NCBI RefSeq assembly: GCF_008033115.1
Contig: NZ_CP041203.1
Location: 124,001 to 188,000 of the forward strand
DNA from: Cellulomonas sp. Y8
GTDB taxonomy: Bacteria > Actinomycetota > Actinomycetes > Actinomycetales > Cellulomonadaceae
Length of the DNA: 64,000 bases
Reading direction: 5' to 3'
The translations under genes were made by a program, and so were the position numbers. Below, in pieces: positions 54,446 through 63,000 of this stretch. Every line of letters begins with the position of its first letter. Within the stretch, counting starts at the first letter, position 1. Under the pieces are notes generated by a model. That model did no database searches. It was not told where the DNA came from and was given only the letters and a program-made list of their open reading frames with translations.

Positions 54446-54874
54446 GTGGCCCAGCGCTCGTACGACGTCGTCGAGACCGTCGCCATGCAGCTCATCAGCT
54501 CCGATGCCAGCGTCCTGCCTGTCACCGCTGAGCTGTCCTACCGCGTGAGCGACCCCTACACGGTCCGCGCCGTGTTCACCTCGCCGCAGTCCACCTCGGT
54601 GTGGCTGCTCGGCCGCGAGCTGCTGCTCCAGGGCATGCTCGCCGACGCCGAGGACCCCGCCGGCTGCGGCGACGTCCAGGTGTGGCGCGACGAGGACCCG
54701 ATGTTCACCCTGATCTCGCTCACGGGCATCGAGGGCAGCGCGCTGCTCGCGTCCCCGTCCGAGCCCCTCGAGCGGTTCCTCACCGCGACCGAGCAGCTGG
54801 TCGCGCTCGGCACCGAGAGCGACCGCATGGAGGGCGAGATCGCCGCCCTCATCGCGGCGCTGCTCACCGCCTGA
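54446..54874 (+). CDS. SsgA-like sporulation/cell division regulator family protein
   Basis: A 142-residue protein of the actinomycete-specific SsgA family, whose members guide septum placement and peptidoglycan remodelling. Recognisable are LPVTAELSYRVSDPYTVRAVF near residue 30, VWLLGRELLLQGM, GCGDVQVW and the C-terminal SEPLERFLTATEQLVALGTE. The start is the GTG at 54446, since GAAGGAGG lies five bases before it; the frame opens five codons earlier inside that ribosome site. It is a monocistronic gene between a tRNA and pabC. In a non-spore-forming relative the role is probably in division. Confidence 0.88.
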   Translation: MAQRSYDVVETVAMQLISSDASVLPVTAELSYRVSDPYTVRAVFTSPQSTSVWLLGRELLLQGMLADAEDPAGCGDVQVWRDEDPMFTLISLTGIEGSALLASPSEPLERFLTATEQLVALGTESDRMEGEIAALIAALLTA

Positions 54875-54898
54875 CCCGTCGCCCCCGGCGACCAGGGC

Positions 54899-55759
54899 CT
54901 ACGGGTCCAGGTCGTCGTCGGCGCGCGCCCGGAACAGCCGCGCCAGCTCGGCGGTGACCGGGCCGACCGGCGTCGGCGCGCCCTCGACCGCCTCGACGCC
55001 GACGACGCCCCGCAGCGACCCCGCCAGCGCGAGGCCCGCCGCCCCGCCCCGCGCGTCCTCGACGACCGACCACGGCAGCTCGTCCTCGCCCGCCTCCCGG
55101 ACCGGCAGGCCCGTCTCGGCCGCCCACGCCAGCGCCAGCGCGCGGGTCACGCCCGGCAGGCAGCCCGACGACAGGGCGGGGGTCAGGAGCTCGCCGCCGC
55201 GCTCGACGAGCGCGTTCGACGTGGCGCCCTCGCACAGAACGCCGCGCGTGTTCGCCAGCAGCGCCTCGTTCCCGCCGGCGCGGGTCGCCACCGCCAGCGC
55301 CAGGACGTCCGCGGCGTAGGAGGTCGACTTGTGCCCGGCCAGCGGGGAGCGCTCGTTGCGCACCCAGGCGGACCGGACGACGTGCGCGGGGCCGCGGGCC
55401 GGCGCGGGGGCGGCGGTGACGACGAGGGTGGGCGGCGCAGGGGCCTCGCCGTCCGGGCCGGGCGCGCCCGGGCTCACCGTGATGCGGAGCCGACCCACCT
55501 CCGGGCCGCTGGCCGCGAGCACCGCCGCGACGGCCTCGCGGACGTCGCTGTCGGGGACCACCGGCAGACCCAGCGCGGCGCCCGACGCGGTGAGGCGCGC
55601 CAGGTGCCGGGTGAGCGCGAACGCGCGGCCCCGGACGACCGCGCACGTCTCGAACAGGCCGAGGCCGGTCGCGTACCCGGGGTCGGTGCCCGCGACGACG
55701 GGCTCGCGCGGGTCGCGCAGCCGGCCGCCGGCCCACAGGACGCTCGCCACGGCGGTCAT
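54899..55759 (-). CDS. pabC: Aminodeoxychorismate lyase / branched-chain aminotransferase family
   Basis: A 286-residue PLP-dependent class IV enzyme. With pabB immediately upstream (4-base overlap), it is probably the lyase forming 4-aminobenzoate and pyruvate for folate. The PLP Lys is in GHKSTSYAADVLAL, and the NEALLANTRGVLCEGATSNAL segment is typical of class IV. A D-amino acid or branched-chain aminotransferase cannot be excluded from motifs alone. It converges with the SsgA-like gene 24 bases away. Confidence 0.88.
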   Translation of the reverse strand: MTAVASVLWAGGRLRDPREPVVAGTDPGYATGLGLFETCAVVRGRAFALTRHLARLTASGAALGLPVVPDSDVREAVAAVLAASGPEVGRLRITVSPGAPGPDGEAPAPPTLVVTAAPAPARGPAHVVRSAWVRNERSPLAGHKSTSYAADVLALAVATRAGGNEALLANTRGVLCEGATSNALVERGGELLTPALSSGCLPGVTRALALAWAAETGLPVREAGEDELPWSVVEDARGGAAGLALAGSLRGVVGVEAVEGAPTPVGPVTAELARLFRARADDDLDP

Positions 55760-56883
55760 CCTGCCACCGGGCCCGCGTCGCCCGAGGCAAGCCCGACGAG
55801 CCGCCGGGCCTTCAGCTCCGTCTCCGCCCACTCCGCGTCGGGGTCGCTCCCCCACGTGATCCCCGCGCCCGTGCCGAACCGCAGCACGCCGTCCCGCCAC
55901 ACGAACGTCCGGATCCCGACGGCGAGCTCGGCGCGCACGCCGCCGTCCTCCGCGACCTCGACCCAGCCCACCGCGCCGCAGTACGGCCCCCGCGGCACCG
56001 GCTCCAGCCGCCGGATCAGGTCGAGCGCCGACGACTTCGGCGCCCCCGACACCGACCCCGGCGGGAACGTCGCGCCCAGCAGCAGCGCCCACAGGTCGGC
56101 GCCGTCGCGCACGTCGGTGCGCAGCCGCCCGCGCACCGTCGACACCAGGTGCACCAGCCCGGGGTGCTCCTCGACGCCGAGCAGCGTCGTCACCTCGACC
56201 GTCCCCGGCTCGCAGACCCGCTGCAGGTCGTTGCGCACCAGGTCGGTGATCATCACGTTCTCGGCCCGGTCCTTGGCGGTGAGCCCGGCGGCGGTGGGCG
56301 CGGTGCCCTTGATCGGCGCGGAGGTGACCCAGCCGTCCTCGACCCGGAGGTAGAGCTCCGGCGACGCCGTGACCACCCAGACCGGCGGCACCGCTCCCCC
56401 GGCCGGCACGTGGACGCCGCCGGCGTAGGGCGCGGGGTTGCCGACGGCGAGGCGTGCGCCGAGGGCGCGGGCGTCGGGCTCGCGACCCCCGTCGGCCGTC
56501 AGCGGGGCCGCCAGCACCCGGCAGAGGTTGGCCTGGTACACGTCGCCCTCGCGCACGGCGTCGCGGACCGCTGCCACGGCGGCGACGTAGGCGCCCTCGT
56601 CGAGCGAGGTCGACCACGCGGCGGGGTCGGGACCGCGCCACGCCCGGGCACCGCGCACCGGCCCGATGGCCGCGTCGTCCTCGGCGGCCCGGAACCGCCA
56701 GGCGGCCACCGGCCCCTCGAAGTCCCCCACGAGCACCCAGTGCCCCGGCGCGCGCAGCCGCGCGGGCTCCCGGGCCACGTCGGTCACGTGCTCGACCGGG
56801 TCGCGGAGCAGCCGCCCGCCGAACCAGGCGACGCCGGGGGCGGGTGTCGGCGGCGCCGCCGGGGCGGCGGGAGGAGTCGGCAC
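55756..56883 (-). CDS. pabB: Aminodeoxychorismate synthase component I
   Basis: Converts chorismate and ammonia to 4-amino-4-deoxychorismate for folate synthesis. The 375-residue chorismate-binding enzyme has VYQANLCRVL, the PIKGTAPTAAG segment, FPPGSVSGAPKSSALDLI and the C-terminal GIRTFVWRDG...GAGITWGSDPDAEW signature. It lacks the N-terminal half of longer anthranilate synthases, and no pabA glutaminase is present nearby. The GTG at 56883 follows a TAGCGT -10 by seven bases (leaderless). Confidence 0.92.
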   Translation of the reverse strand: MPTPPAAPAAPPTPAPGVAWFGGRLLRDPVEHVTDVAREPARLRAPGHWVLVGDFEGPVAAWRFRAAEDDAAIGPVRGARAWRGPDPAAWSTSLDEGAYVAAVAAVRDAVREGDVYQANLCRVLAAPLTADGGREPDARALGARLAVGNPAPYAGGVHVPAGGAVPPVWVVTASPELYLRVEDGWVTSAPIKGTAPTAAGLTAKDRAENVMITDLVRNDLQRVCEPGTVEVTTLLGVEEHPGLVHLVSTVRGRLRTDVRDGADLWALLLGATFPPGSVSGAPKSSALDLIRRLEPVPRGPYCGAVGWVEVAEDGGVRAELAVGIRTFVWRDGVLRFGTGAGITWGSDPDAEWAETELKARRLVGLASGDAGPVAG

Positions 56884-56890
56884 GGAGGCC

Positions 56891-56896
56891 ACGCTA
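56891..56896 (-). promoter_or_regulatory. Leaderless-type -10 before pabB
   Basis: TAGCGT on the minus strand ends seven bases before the GTG at 56883; it would drive pabB-pabC. Confidence 0.5.
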
Positions 56897-57036
56897 GCCA
56901 GCCGCGCCCCCGGTCCGCGGGAGGGCGTGTGGCGCAGGTCGCACGACCCGGTCCCGGCCGCCCGGGGCCCACGACAGCCCTGCTGAGAGGCCCGATCCGC
57001 GTCATCACGCGGGACTTCGGGCCCCTGGTCAGCCAA

Positions 57037-57067
57037 TTGGACTCCCGCCTCGGAAGTCGGCTAATGT
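57037..57067 (+). promoter_or_regulatory. Promoter of the tRNA-Gly/Cys/Val cluster
   Basis: TTGGAC (57037-57042) and TAATGT (57062-57067) with a 19-base spacer; tRNA-Gly begins 45 bases later. The -10 context TAATGTTCTCG recurs before the minus-strand tRNA-Val. Confidence 0.55.
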
Positions 57068-57112
57068 TCTCGACGCACCAGGAACGCCGGTGAGAACCGG
57101 CAGGACAGGCGC

Positions 57113-57184
57113 GCGGACGTGGCTCAGTGGTAGAGCATCACCTTGCCAAGGTGAGGGTCGCGGGTTCGAATCCCGTCGTCCGCT
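57113..57184 (+). tRNA. tRNA-Gly (anticodon GCC)
   Basis: Cloverleaf with acceptor GCGGACG/CGTCCGC, anticodon loop TTGCCAA and T-arm CGGGTTCGAATCCCG. It reads GGC/GGU codons. First of three tRNAs in one transcript. Confidence 0.97.
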
Positions 57185-57237
57185 CGGAGGCAGACACTCC
57201 CGGCCGACCTTTCGGTCGCTGAGGACTGAGGTCTCAG

Positions 57238-57308
57238 GGTGGAGTGGCCGAGAGGCGAGGCAGCGGCCTGCAAAGCCGTATACGTGGGTTCGAATCCCAT
57301 CTCCACCT
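57238..57308 (+). tRNA. tRNA-Cys (anticodon GCA)
   Basis: Cloverleaf of 71 bases with acceptor GGTGGAG/CTCCACC, anticodon loop CTGCAAA between GCGGC and GCCGT, and T-arm GTGGGTTCGAATCCCAT. Discriminator U, as usual for Cys. Confidence 0.96.
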
Positions 57309-57324
57309 CGTAGTAGCAACACCC

Positions 57325-57399
57325 GGGCGATTGGCGCAGCGGTAGCGCGCTTCCCTGACACGGAAGAGGTCACTGGTTCGATCCCAGTATCGCCCACCA
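57325..57399 (+). tRNA. tRNA-Val (anticodon GAC) with encoded CCA
   Basis: Acceptor GGGCGAT/ATCGCCC, anticodon loop CTGACAC between CTTCC and GGAAG; reads GUC/GUU. The 3' CCA (57397-57399) is encoded, unlike in the other tRNA-Val. The body differs from that tRNA at only a handful of positions, mostly in the anticodon arm. Confidence 0.97.
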
Positions 57400-57401
57400 G
57401 C

Positions 57402-57436
57402 ACGAAGGCCCCAGGTCACCGACCTGGGGCCTTCGT
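57402..57436 (+). terminator. Terminator of the tRNA cluster
   Basis: A perfect 16-bp stem (57402-57417 with 57421-57436) with a 3-base loop directly after tRNA-Val(GAC). No T-run follows. Confidence 0.8.
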
Positions 57437-57518
57437 CGTGCTCCGGGCCGTGAGCGTCGCCGACGACTCCCTCGGGGGCGCGGCCCGGCCCGGCTGCAGG
57501 TGTGACGCCGCGGCTCGG

Positions 57519-57524
57519 TACGCT
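57519..57524 (+). promoter_or_regulatory. Leaderless-type -10 before rsbQ
   Basis: TACGCT ends six bases before the GTG at 57531; no ribosome site. It would drive the rsbQ-rsbP unit. Confidence 0.45.
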
Positions 57525-57530
57525 CGCCCC

Positions 57531-58328
57531 GTGAGCGTCATGCAACGGCACCACATCCGGGTCTCGGGCGTGCCCGGCGCGCAGCCGCTCCTGTTCGCGC
57601 ACGGGTTCGGCTGCGACCAGCACATGTGGCGGCTCGTGGCCCCGCGCTTCGAGGACGCGTACCGCGTCATCACCTTCGACCACGTCGGCGCGGGCGGCTC
57701 CGACCCGGGGGCGTACGACCGCGACCGGTACTCCTCGCTGGACGGCTACGCGGACGACGTCCTCGCGATCGTCCACGAGTTCGACCTCACCGAAGTCGTG
57801 CTCGTCGGCCACTCGGTGTCGGCGATGATCGGCGTGCTGGCGGCGGTCGCCGAGCCCGACCGGTTCGCGCGGCTGGTCCTGATCGGGCCGTCGCCGCGCT
57901 ACCTCGACGACGACGGCTACACCGGCGGCTTCTCCGCGGCCGACATCGCCGAGCTGCTCGAGTCGCTCGACAGCAACTACCTCGGCTGGTCGCGGGCGAT
58001 GGCGCCGGCCATCATGGGCAACCCGGACCGTCCCGGGCTCGCGGCCGAGCTGACGGAGAGCTTCTGCCGGGCCGACCCCGACATCGCCCGGCAGTTCGCG
58101 CGCGTGACGTTCCTGTCCGACAACCGGGCCGACCTCGCCAAGGTCACGGTGCCGACCCTCGTGCTCCAGTGCAGCGAGGACGTCATCGCGCCGGTCGTGG
58201 TGGGCGAGTACGTGCGGGACGCGATCCCCGGCGCGGAGCTCGTGCTGCTCGACGCCAGCGGCCACTGCCCGCAGCTCAGCGCGCCCGAGGCGACGACGGC
58301 CGCGATCACCGCGTTCCTCCGCGGCTGA
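57531..58328 (+). CDS. rsbQ: RsbQ-like alpha/beta hydrolase
   Basis: A 265-residue alpha/beta hydrolase closely resembling Bacillus subtilis RsbQ, a positive regulator needed by the phosphatase RsbP to sense energy stress. The pattern FAHGFGCDQHMWRLVAP, the nucleophile elbow GHSVSAMIG, the acid in CSEDVIAP and His in GHCPQLS form the catalytic triad. PSPRYLDDDGYTGGF and CRADPDIARQFAR match the RsbQ family. The GTG at 57531 is taken as a leaderless start; ATG at 57540 is possible. rsbP follows 12 bases later. Confidence 0.88.
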   Translation: MSVMQRHHIRVSGVPGAQPLLFAHGFGCDQHMWRLVAPRFEDAYRVITFDHVGAGGSDPGAYDRDRYSSLDGYADDVLAIVHEFDLTEVVLVGHSVSAMIGVLAAVAEPDRFARLVLIGPSPRYLDDDGYTGGFSAADIAELLESLDSNYLGWSRAMAPAIMGNPDRPGLAAELTESFCRADPDIARQFARVTFLSDNRADLAKVTVPTLVLQCSEDVIAPVVVGEYVRDAIPGAELVLLDASGHCPQLSAPEATTAAITAFLRG

Positions 58329-58340
58329 GAGGAGGGACCC

Positions 58341-59501
58341 GTGGCGGACGCGACCGAGGACCGGCTGCTCTACGAGCACGCCCCGTGCGGCCACCTGTCC
58401 ACCACGCCCGACGGGGAGCTCGTCCGGGTCAACGAGACCTTCCTCGCCTGGACCGGGTACACCCGCGCCGACCTGGGCGGACGCCGGTTCGTCGACCTGC
58501 TCCCCGTCGGCGACCGGATCTTCCACGAGACGCACGTCGCGCCGTCGCTGCGCATGCAGGGCTCCGCGCGCGAGATCGCCCTGGAGATCGTCTGCGCGGA
58601 CGGGCGGCGGATGCCGGTCCTCGTCACCTCGGTGCTCGACCGCGACGAGGCGGGGCGGCCGGTCGGCATCCGGTCCGCGGTGTTCGACGTGACCGAGCGG
58701 CGCCGGTACGAGCACGAGGTGCTCGCGGCCAAGCGGCGCGCCGAGGCCTCCGAGGCGCGCGCCGTCCGGCTCGCGCAGACCCTGCAGCAGACGCTCATCC
58801 CCCCGACGCCGCCGCACATCCCCGGGCTGGACGTCGCGGCGGCGTACCGGCCGGCGGGCGACGGCCGCCACGTCGGCGGCGACTTCTACGACGTCTTCCA
58901 GGTCGCCGCCGACGACTGGGTGGTGGTGCTCGGGGACGTGCAGGGCAAGGGCACCGACGCCGCGGTCGTCACGGCGCTGGCCCGGCACACGGTGCGCGCC
59001 GCGGCGGTCGACCACCCGGCGCCTCACGACGTCCTGCACACCCTCGACTCGGCGCTGCGCCGCGCCGACACCGACCGGTTCTGCACCGCGGTGCTCGTGC
59101 GGCTGCGCCGGGAGGGCGCGCGCTGGCGCGCCACGGTCGCGAGCGGCGGGCACCCGCTGCCGCTCCTCCGCCGGGCCGGCGAGGCGTCGCGACCCGTCGG
59201 GGCGTACGGGCACGTGCTCGGCATCATGCCCGCCCCCGCCTTCGTCGACACCGAGGTGGAGCTGGGCCCGGGCGACGCGCTGGTGCTGTTCACGGACGGC
59301 GTCACCGAGGGGCGTCGAGGACCGCGGCTGTACGGGGCCGAACGCCTCGCCGACGCCGTCGACGCCCACCGCGCGACGGCCGCCGACACCACCGGGGCGG
59401 TGCTGGCGGACGTGCTGGCGTTCCAGGCCGGCGACCCGCGCGACGACATCGCCGTCGTCACCCTGGCGGTCGACGCCGGACCGGTCACCCCGCGGAGGTG
59501 A
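58341..59501 (+). CDS. rsbP: RsbP-like PAS-PP2C phosphatase
   Basis: A 386-residue protein with an N-terminal PAS domain (about residues 5-120), a coiled-coil linker (LAAKRRAEASEARAVRLAQ) and a SpoIIE/PP2C phosphatase domain. Metal-binding motifs are GGDFYDVF, VLGDVQGKGTDAA, FTDGVTEGR and DDIAVVTL. This is the architecture of RsbP, which dephosphorylates an anti-anti-sigma factor during energy stress. No anti-sigma or sigma gene lies in the window. GAGGAGGG lies at good spacing before the GTG at 58341. Confidence 0.9.
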   Translation: MADATEDRLLYEHAPCGHLSTTPDGELVRVNETFLAWTGYTRADLGGRRFVDLLPVGDRIFHETHVAPSLRMQGSAREIALEIVCADGRRMPVLVTSVLDRDEAGRPVGIRSAVFDVTERRRYEHEVLAAKRRAEASEARAVRLAQTLQQTLIPPTPPHIPGLDVAAAYRPAGDGRHVGGDFYDVFQVAADDWVVVLGDVQGKGTDAAVVTALARHTVRAAAVDHPAPHDVLHTLDSALRRADTDRFCTAVLVRLRREGARWRATVASGGHPLPLLRRAGEASRPVGAYGHVLGIMPAPAFVDTEVELGPGDALVLFTDGVTEGRRGPRLYGAERLADAVDAHRATAADTTGAVLADVLAFQAGDPRDDIAVVTLAVDAGPVTPRR

Positions 59502-59580
59502 TGCCACCGCCGGGGGCCGCGGCCACGGTGGAGGGGCCGCCGCAGCACCCGCGCGGCCCGCCCGGACGCTGGAGCCCGCC

Positions 59581-59988
59581 ATGATCATCTTCCTGATCCG
59601 GCTGCTGATCTTCCTCGGCTCGGCGGCCCTCGGGCTGTGGGTGGCCTCGCTCCTCCTCGACGGCTTCCACCTGACGACCAGCGGGTTCCTCGCCGCGGTC
59701 ATCGTGTTCACGGTCGCCCAGGCGGTGCTGTCGCCGTTCATCGCGAAGATGGCGGCCCGCTACGCCGGCGCGTTCCTGGGCGGGATCGGTCTGGTGTCGA
59801 CCTTCGTCGCCCTGCTGGTCGCCTCGACCTTCACCGGCGGGCTGACGATCGACGGCGGGGCGGCGACCTGGATCGCCGCGGTCGTGATCGTCTGGCTCGT
59901 CACGGCGCTGGCGACCTGGTTGCTGCCGCTGCTGTTCCTGCGACGCCGGCTGGAGGAGCGCCGGGCAGGCGGGCCGCGCCCCGCCTGA
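59581..59988 (+). CDS. Phage holin family membrane protein (actinobacterial 4-TM)
   Basis: A 135-residue protein of four membrane helices with short loops and a basic tail (RRRLEERRAGG). It matches the superfamily IV holin-like proteins that are common on actinobacterial chromosomes outside prophages. No lysin or other phage gene lies nearby, so a lytic role is unlikely; the function is unknown. The ATG at 59581 starts directly at the first helix. It lies 79 bases after rsbP. Confidence 0.8.
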   Translation: MIIFLIRLLIFLGSAALGLWVASLLLDGFHLTTSGFLAAVIVFTVAQAVLSPFIAKMAARYAGAFLGGIGLVSTFVALLVASTFTGGLTIDGGAATWIAAVVIVWLVTALATWLLPLLFLRRRLEERRAGGPRPA

Positions 59989-60027
59989 CGAGCCGGGGCG
60001 CGGCGGCGCCGTGTCCCCGGCGCCCCG

Positions 60028-60033
60028 TAGCCT
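60028..60033 (+). promoter_or_regulatory. Leaderless-type -10 before the nuclease-helicase
   Basis: TAGCCT ends six bases before the GTG at 60040; no ribosome site. Confidence 0.5.
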
Positions 60034-60039
60034 CCTGGC

Positions 60040-63000
60040 GTGCAGATCCTCGACGACGGCGCGCTCGCCCTGAGCGCGAGCGACCTCGCCGCCGCGGCCG
60101 CGTGCCCCTACGCCGTGGTCCGCGCCCTCGACGCCGCGCTCGGCCGCGCCCCCGCGGTCGACCGCGCCGTCGACCCCACCGCGGCCCGCGCCGGCCGGCT
60201 GGGCGCCGCGCACGAGCGGCGCCTGCTCGACGCGCACCTGGCGGCGCTCGGCCCCTACGACGCGGGCACCGGGCGCGGGGTGCTGGTGCTCCCCCGGCCC
60301 GAGGACCGCACGGTCGCCGGCCTCGCCGCCGCCCACGACCGCACGCTCGCCCTGCTGCGCCGGGGCGTGGACGTGCTCGGCCAGGCCGCGCTGTTCGACG
60401 GGACGTTCACGGGGTACGCCGACTTCCTGGTGCGCGACCCCGGCCACCCCTCGCCGCGGTACACGGTCGTGGACGCCAAGCTCGCCCGGCACGAGCGACC
60501 CACCGCGCTGCTCCAGGTCGCCGCGTACGCGGACCAGCTCCAGGCGGCCGGGATCCCGCTGACCGAGCACGCGGAGCTCGTGCTCGGCGACGGCCGCGCC
60601 ACCCGGCACCGGCTCCGCGACCTGGTGCCGGTGTACCGGGACCGCCGGGAGCGGCTGCAGCGGCTGCTCGGCGAGCACCGCGCGGGCGACGCGCCCGCCG
60701 CGTGGGGCGACCCGCGGTACCGGGCGTGCGGGCGGTGCGCCGTGTGCGCCCCGGAGCTGGAGGCGCGCCGTGACGTGCTGCTCGTGGCGGGCGTGCGCAC
60801 CTCCCAGGCGGCGCACCTCCGGGACGCCGGCGTGCGGAGCATCGAGGACCTGGCCGCACGGACCGAGCCCGTCGACGGGGTCGGCACCGGCACCCTCGCG
60901 ACGCTGCGCGCGCAGGCGGCGCTGCAGTCGCGGCAGGACCACGGGGACGGGTCGGTCCTGGCCGACGTGTTCGACACGGCACCGATCGCGGCGCTGCCGG
61001 CCCCCGACCCGGGCGACGTGTTCTTCGACTTCGAGGGCGACCCGCTGTACTCCGCCGGGGAGGTCGGTCCCGACGGCCAGCCCGCGACCTGGGGCCTGGA
61101 GTACCTCTTCGGGCTCGTCGAGGTACCCGCCTCCCCCGGCGCAGACGCGCCGTTCCGGGCGTTCTGGGCGCACGACCGGGCGCAGGAGAAGCAGGCGCTC
61201 GTCGACTTCCTCGCCTACGTCCGCGAGCGCCGGGCCGCGCACCCCGGGATGCACGTCTACCACTACGCCCCGTACGAGAAGACCGCCCTGCTCCGGCTGG
61301 CCGCGCGGCACGGCGTCGGCGAGGCGGACGTCGACGACCTGCTGCGCGCGGGGGTGCTCGTCGACCTGTACGCGACGGTGCGCGGGTCGCTGCGCACCGG
61401 GCAGCGCTCGTCGTCGCTGAAGAAGCTCGAGCCGCTGTACATGCCCGCGGCGCGCACGGGCGAGGTCACCACCGCGGGTGACTCGATCGACCAGTACGCC
61501 CGGGCCTGCGCGCTGCGGGACGCGGGCGACGACGCCGGGTGGCGCGCGGCGCTGGCGGCCATCGCCGACTACAACGCGGACGACTGCGGGTCGACGCGCC
61601 TGCTGCGGGACTGGCTGCTCGAGCGCGGTGCCGACGCCGGGGTGCACCCGCGGCCGCACGTCCCGGCGGTCGCGGCACCCGGCGACGGGTCGGCCGACGA
61701 CGGGTCGGCCGACGACGCCCCCGAGCACGACGCCCTCGTCGCGGCCCTCGCGGCCTTCGCCGACGACCCCGCCGAGCGCGCCGGGACGGCCGACCCGCAC
61801 CGCCGCACCCCGGACCAGCAGGCCGTCGCCCTGCTCGGCGCCGCCCTCGGCTACCACTGGCGCGAGCAGAAGCCGTTCTGGTGGGCGCACTTCGACCGGC
61901 TGTCCGCGGACCCCGCCGACTGGACCGACCCGCGCTCGACGTTCGTGGCCGAGCGGGTCGAGGTCGTCACCGACTGGCACACCCCGCCGCGCGCCCGCAC
62001 GCAGCAGCGCGTCCTGCGGCTGACGGGGCGGCTGGAGCCCGGCAGCGAGCTGCGCGCGGGCGCGACGTGCTTCGGCCTGTTCGACGCGCCCGCGCCCGAG
62101 CACGCCCAGGTCCCCCGGCACGCGACCCGCGGGTACGCGCCGGGGTTCACCGTCCTCGACGTGACCTCGGCCGGCGACGGGGCCGCCGCGCGCGACGAGC
62201 TGCTGGTGTCCGAGCGCCTCCACGCGGCGTGGGCGCCGCACGACCGCCCGCCGATGGGCCTCGGCCCGACGCCGCCCCCGCCGACGGGGACGATCACGGC
62301 GGCCCTGCGCGGCCTGGCGGAGCGTGTCGCCGCGGGGCTGCCCGCCGTCCCCCACCAGGCCGCCCTGGACCTCGCGCGCCGGCTCCCGCCGCGCACCCGC
62401 TCGGGCCGGCCGCTGCCCGTGCCCGCGGACGAGCCGGACGGCACCGTGGGCGCGATCACCGCCGCGCTGCGGGACCTCGACGGCTCCTACCTCGCCGTGC
62501 AGGGCCCGCCCGGGACCGGGAAGACGTACACCGGGTCGCACGTGGTCGCCGCGCTGGTCGCCGACGGCTGGCGGGTCGGCGTCGTCGCGCAGTCGCACGC
62601 CGTGGTGGAGAACCTGCTGGCGAAGGTCGTCGAGGCGGGGGTGGACCCGGCGGCGGTCGGCAAGAAGCCCCGCCCGGGCGCCACGGCGGCCCCGGCGTGG
62701 ACGGCCCTGACGGGCTCGACCGCGTTCGGGCGGTTCCTCGCCGCGCAGCGCGGCGGATTCGTCCTCGGCGGCACCCTGTGGGACGTCACGCACCCCGACC
62801 GGCTGCCCGAGGGCGGGTTCGACCTCCTCGTGGTCGACGAGGCGGGCCAGTTCTCGCTCGCGAACACGTTCGCGGCCTCCGCGGGCGCGCGGAACCTGCT
62901 GCTGCTCGGCGACCCGCAGCAGCTGCCGCAGGTGTCGCAGGGCCACCACCCCGAGCCCGTCGACACCTCGGCGCTGGGCTGGCTCACGGACGGGCACGAC

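Noticed and set aside
54156..57399. tRNA genes as attachment sites of an integrated element
   Set aside because: The DNA between them holds only core genes (ssgA-like, pabC, pabB) with no integrase and no tRNA-end direct repeats.
59581..59988. Prophage remnant marked by the holin-like gene
   Set aside because: No other phage gene, integrase or attachment repeat is near; this family is a common chromosomal gene in actinobacteria.
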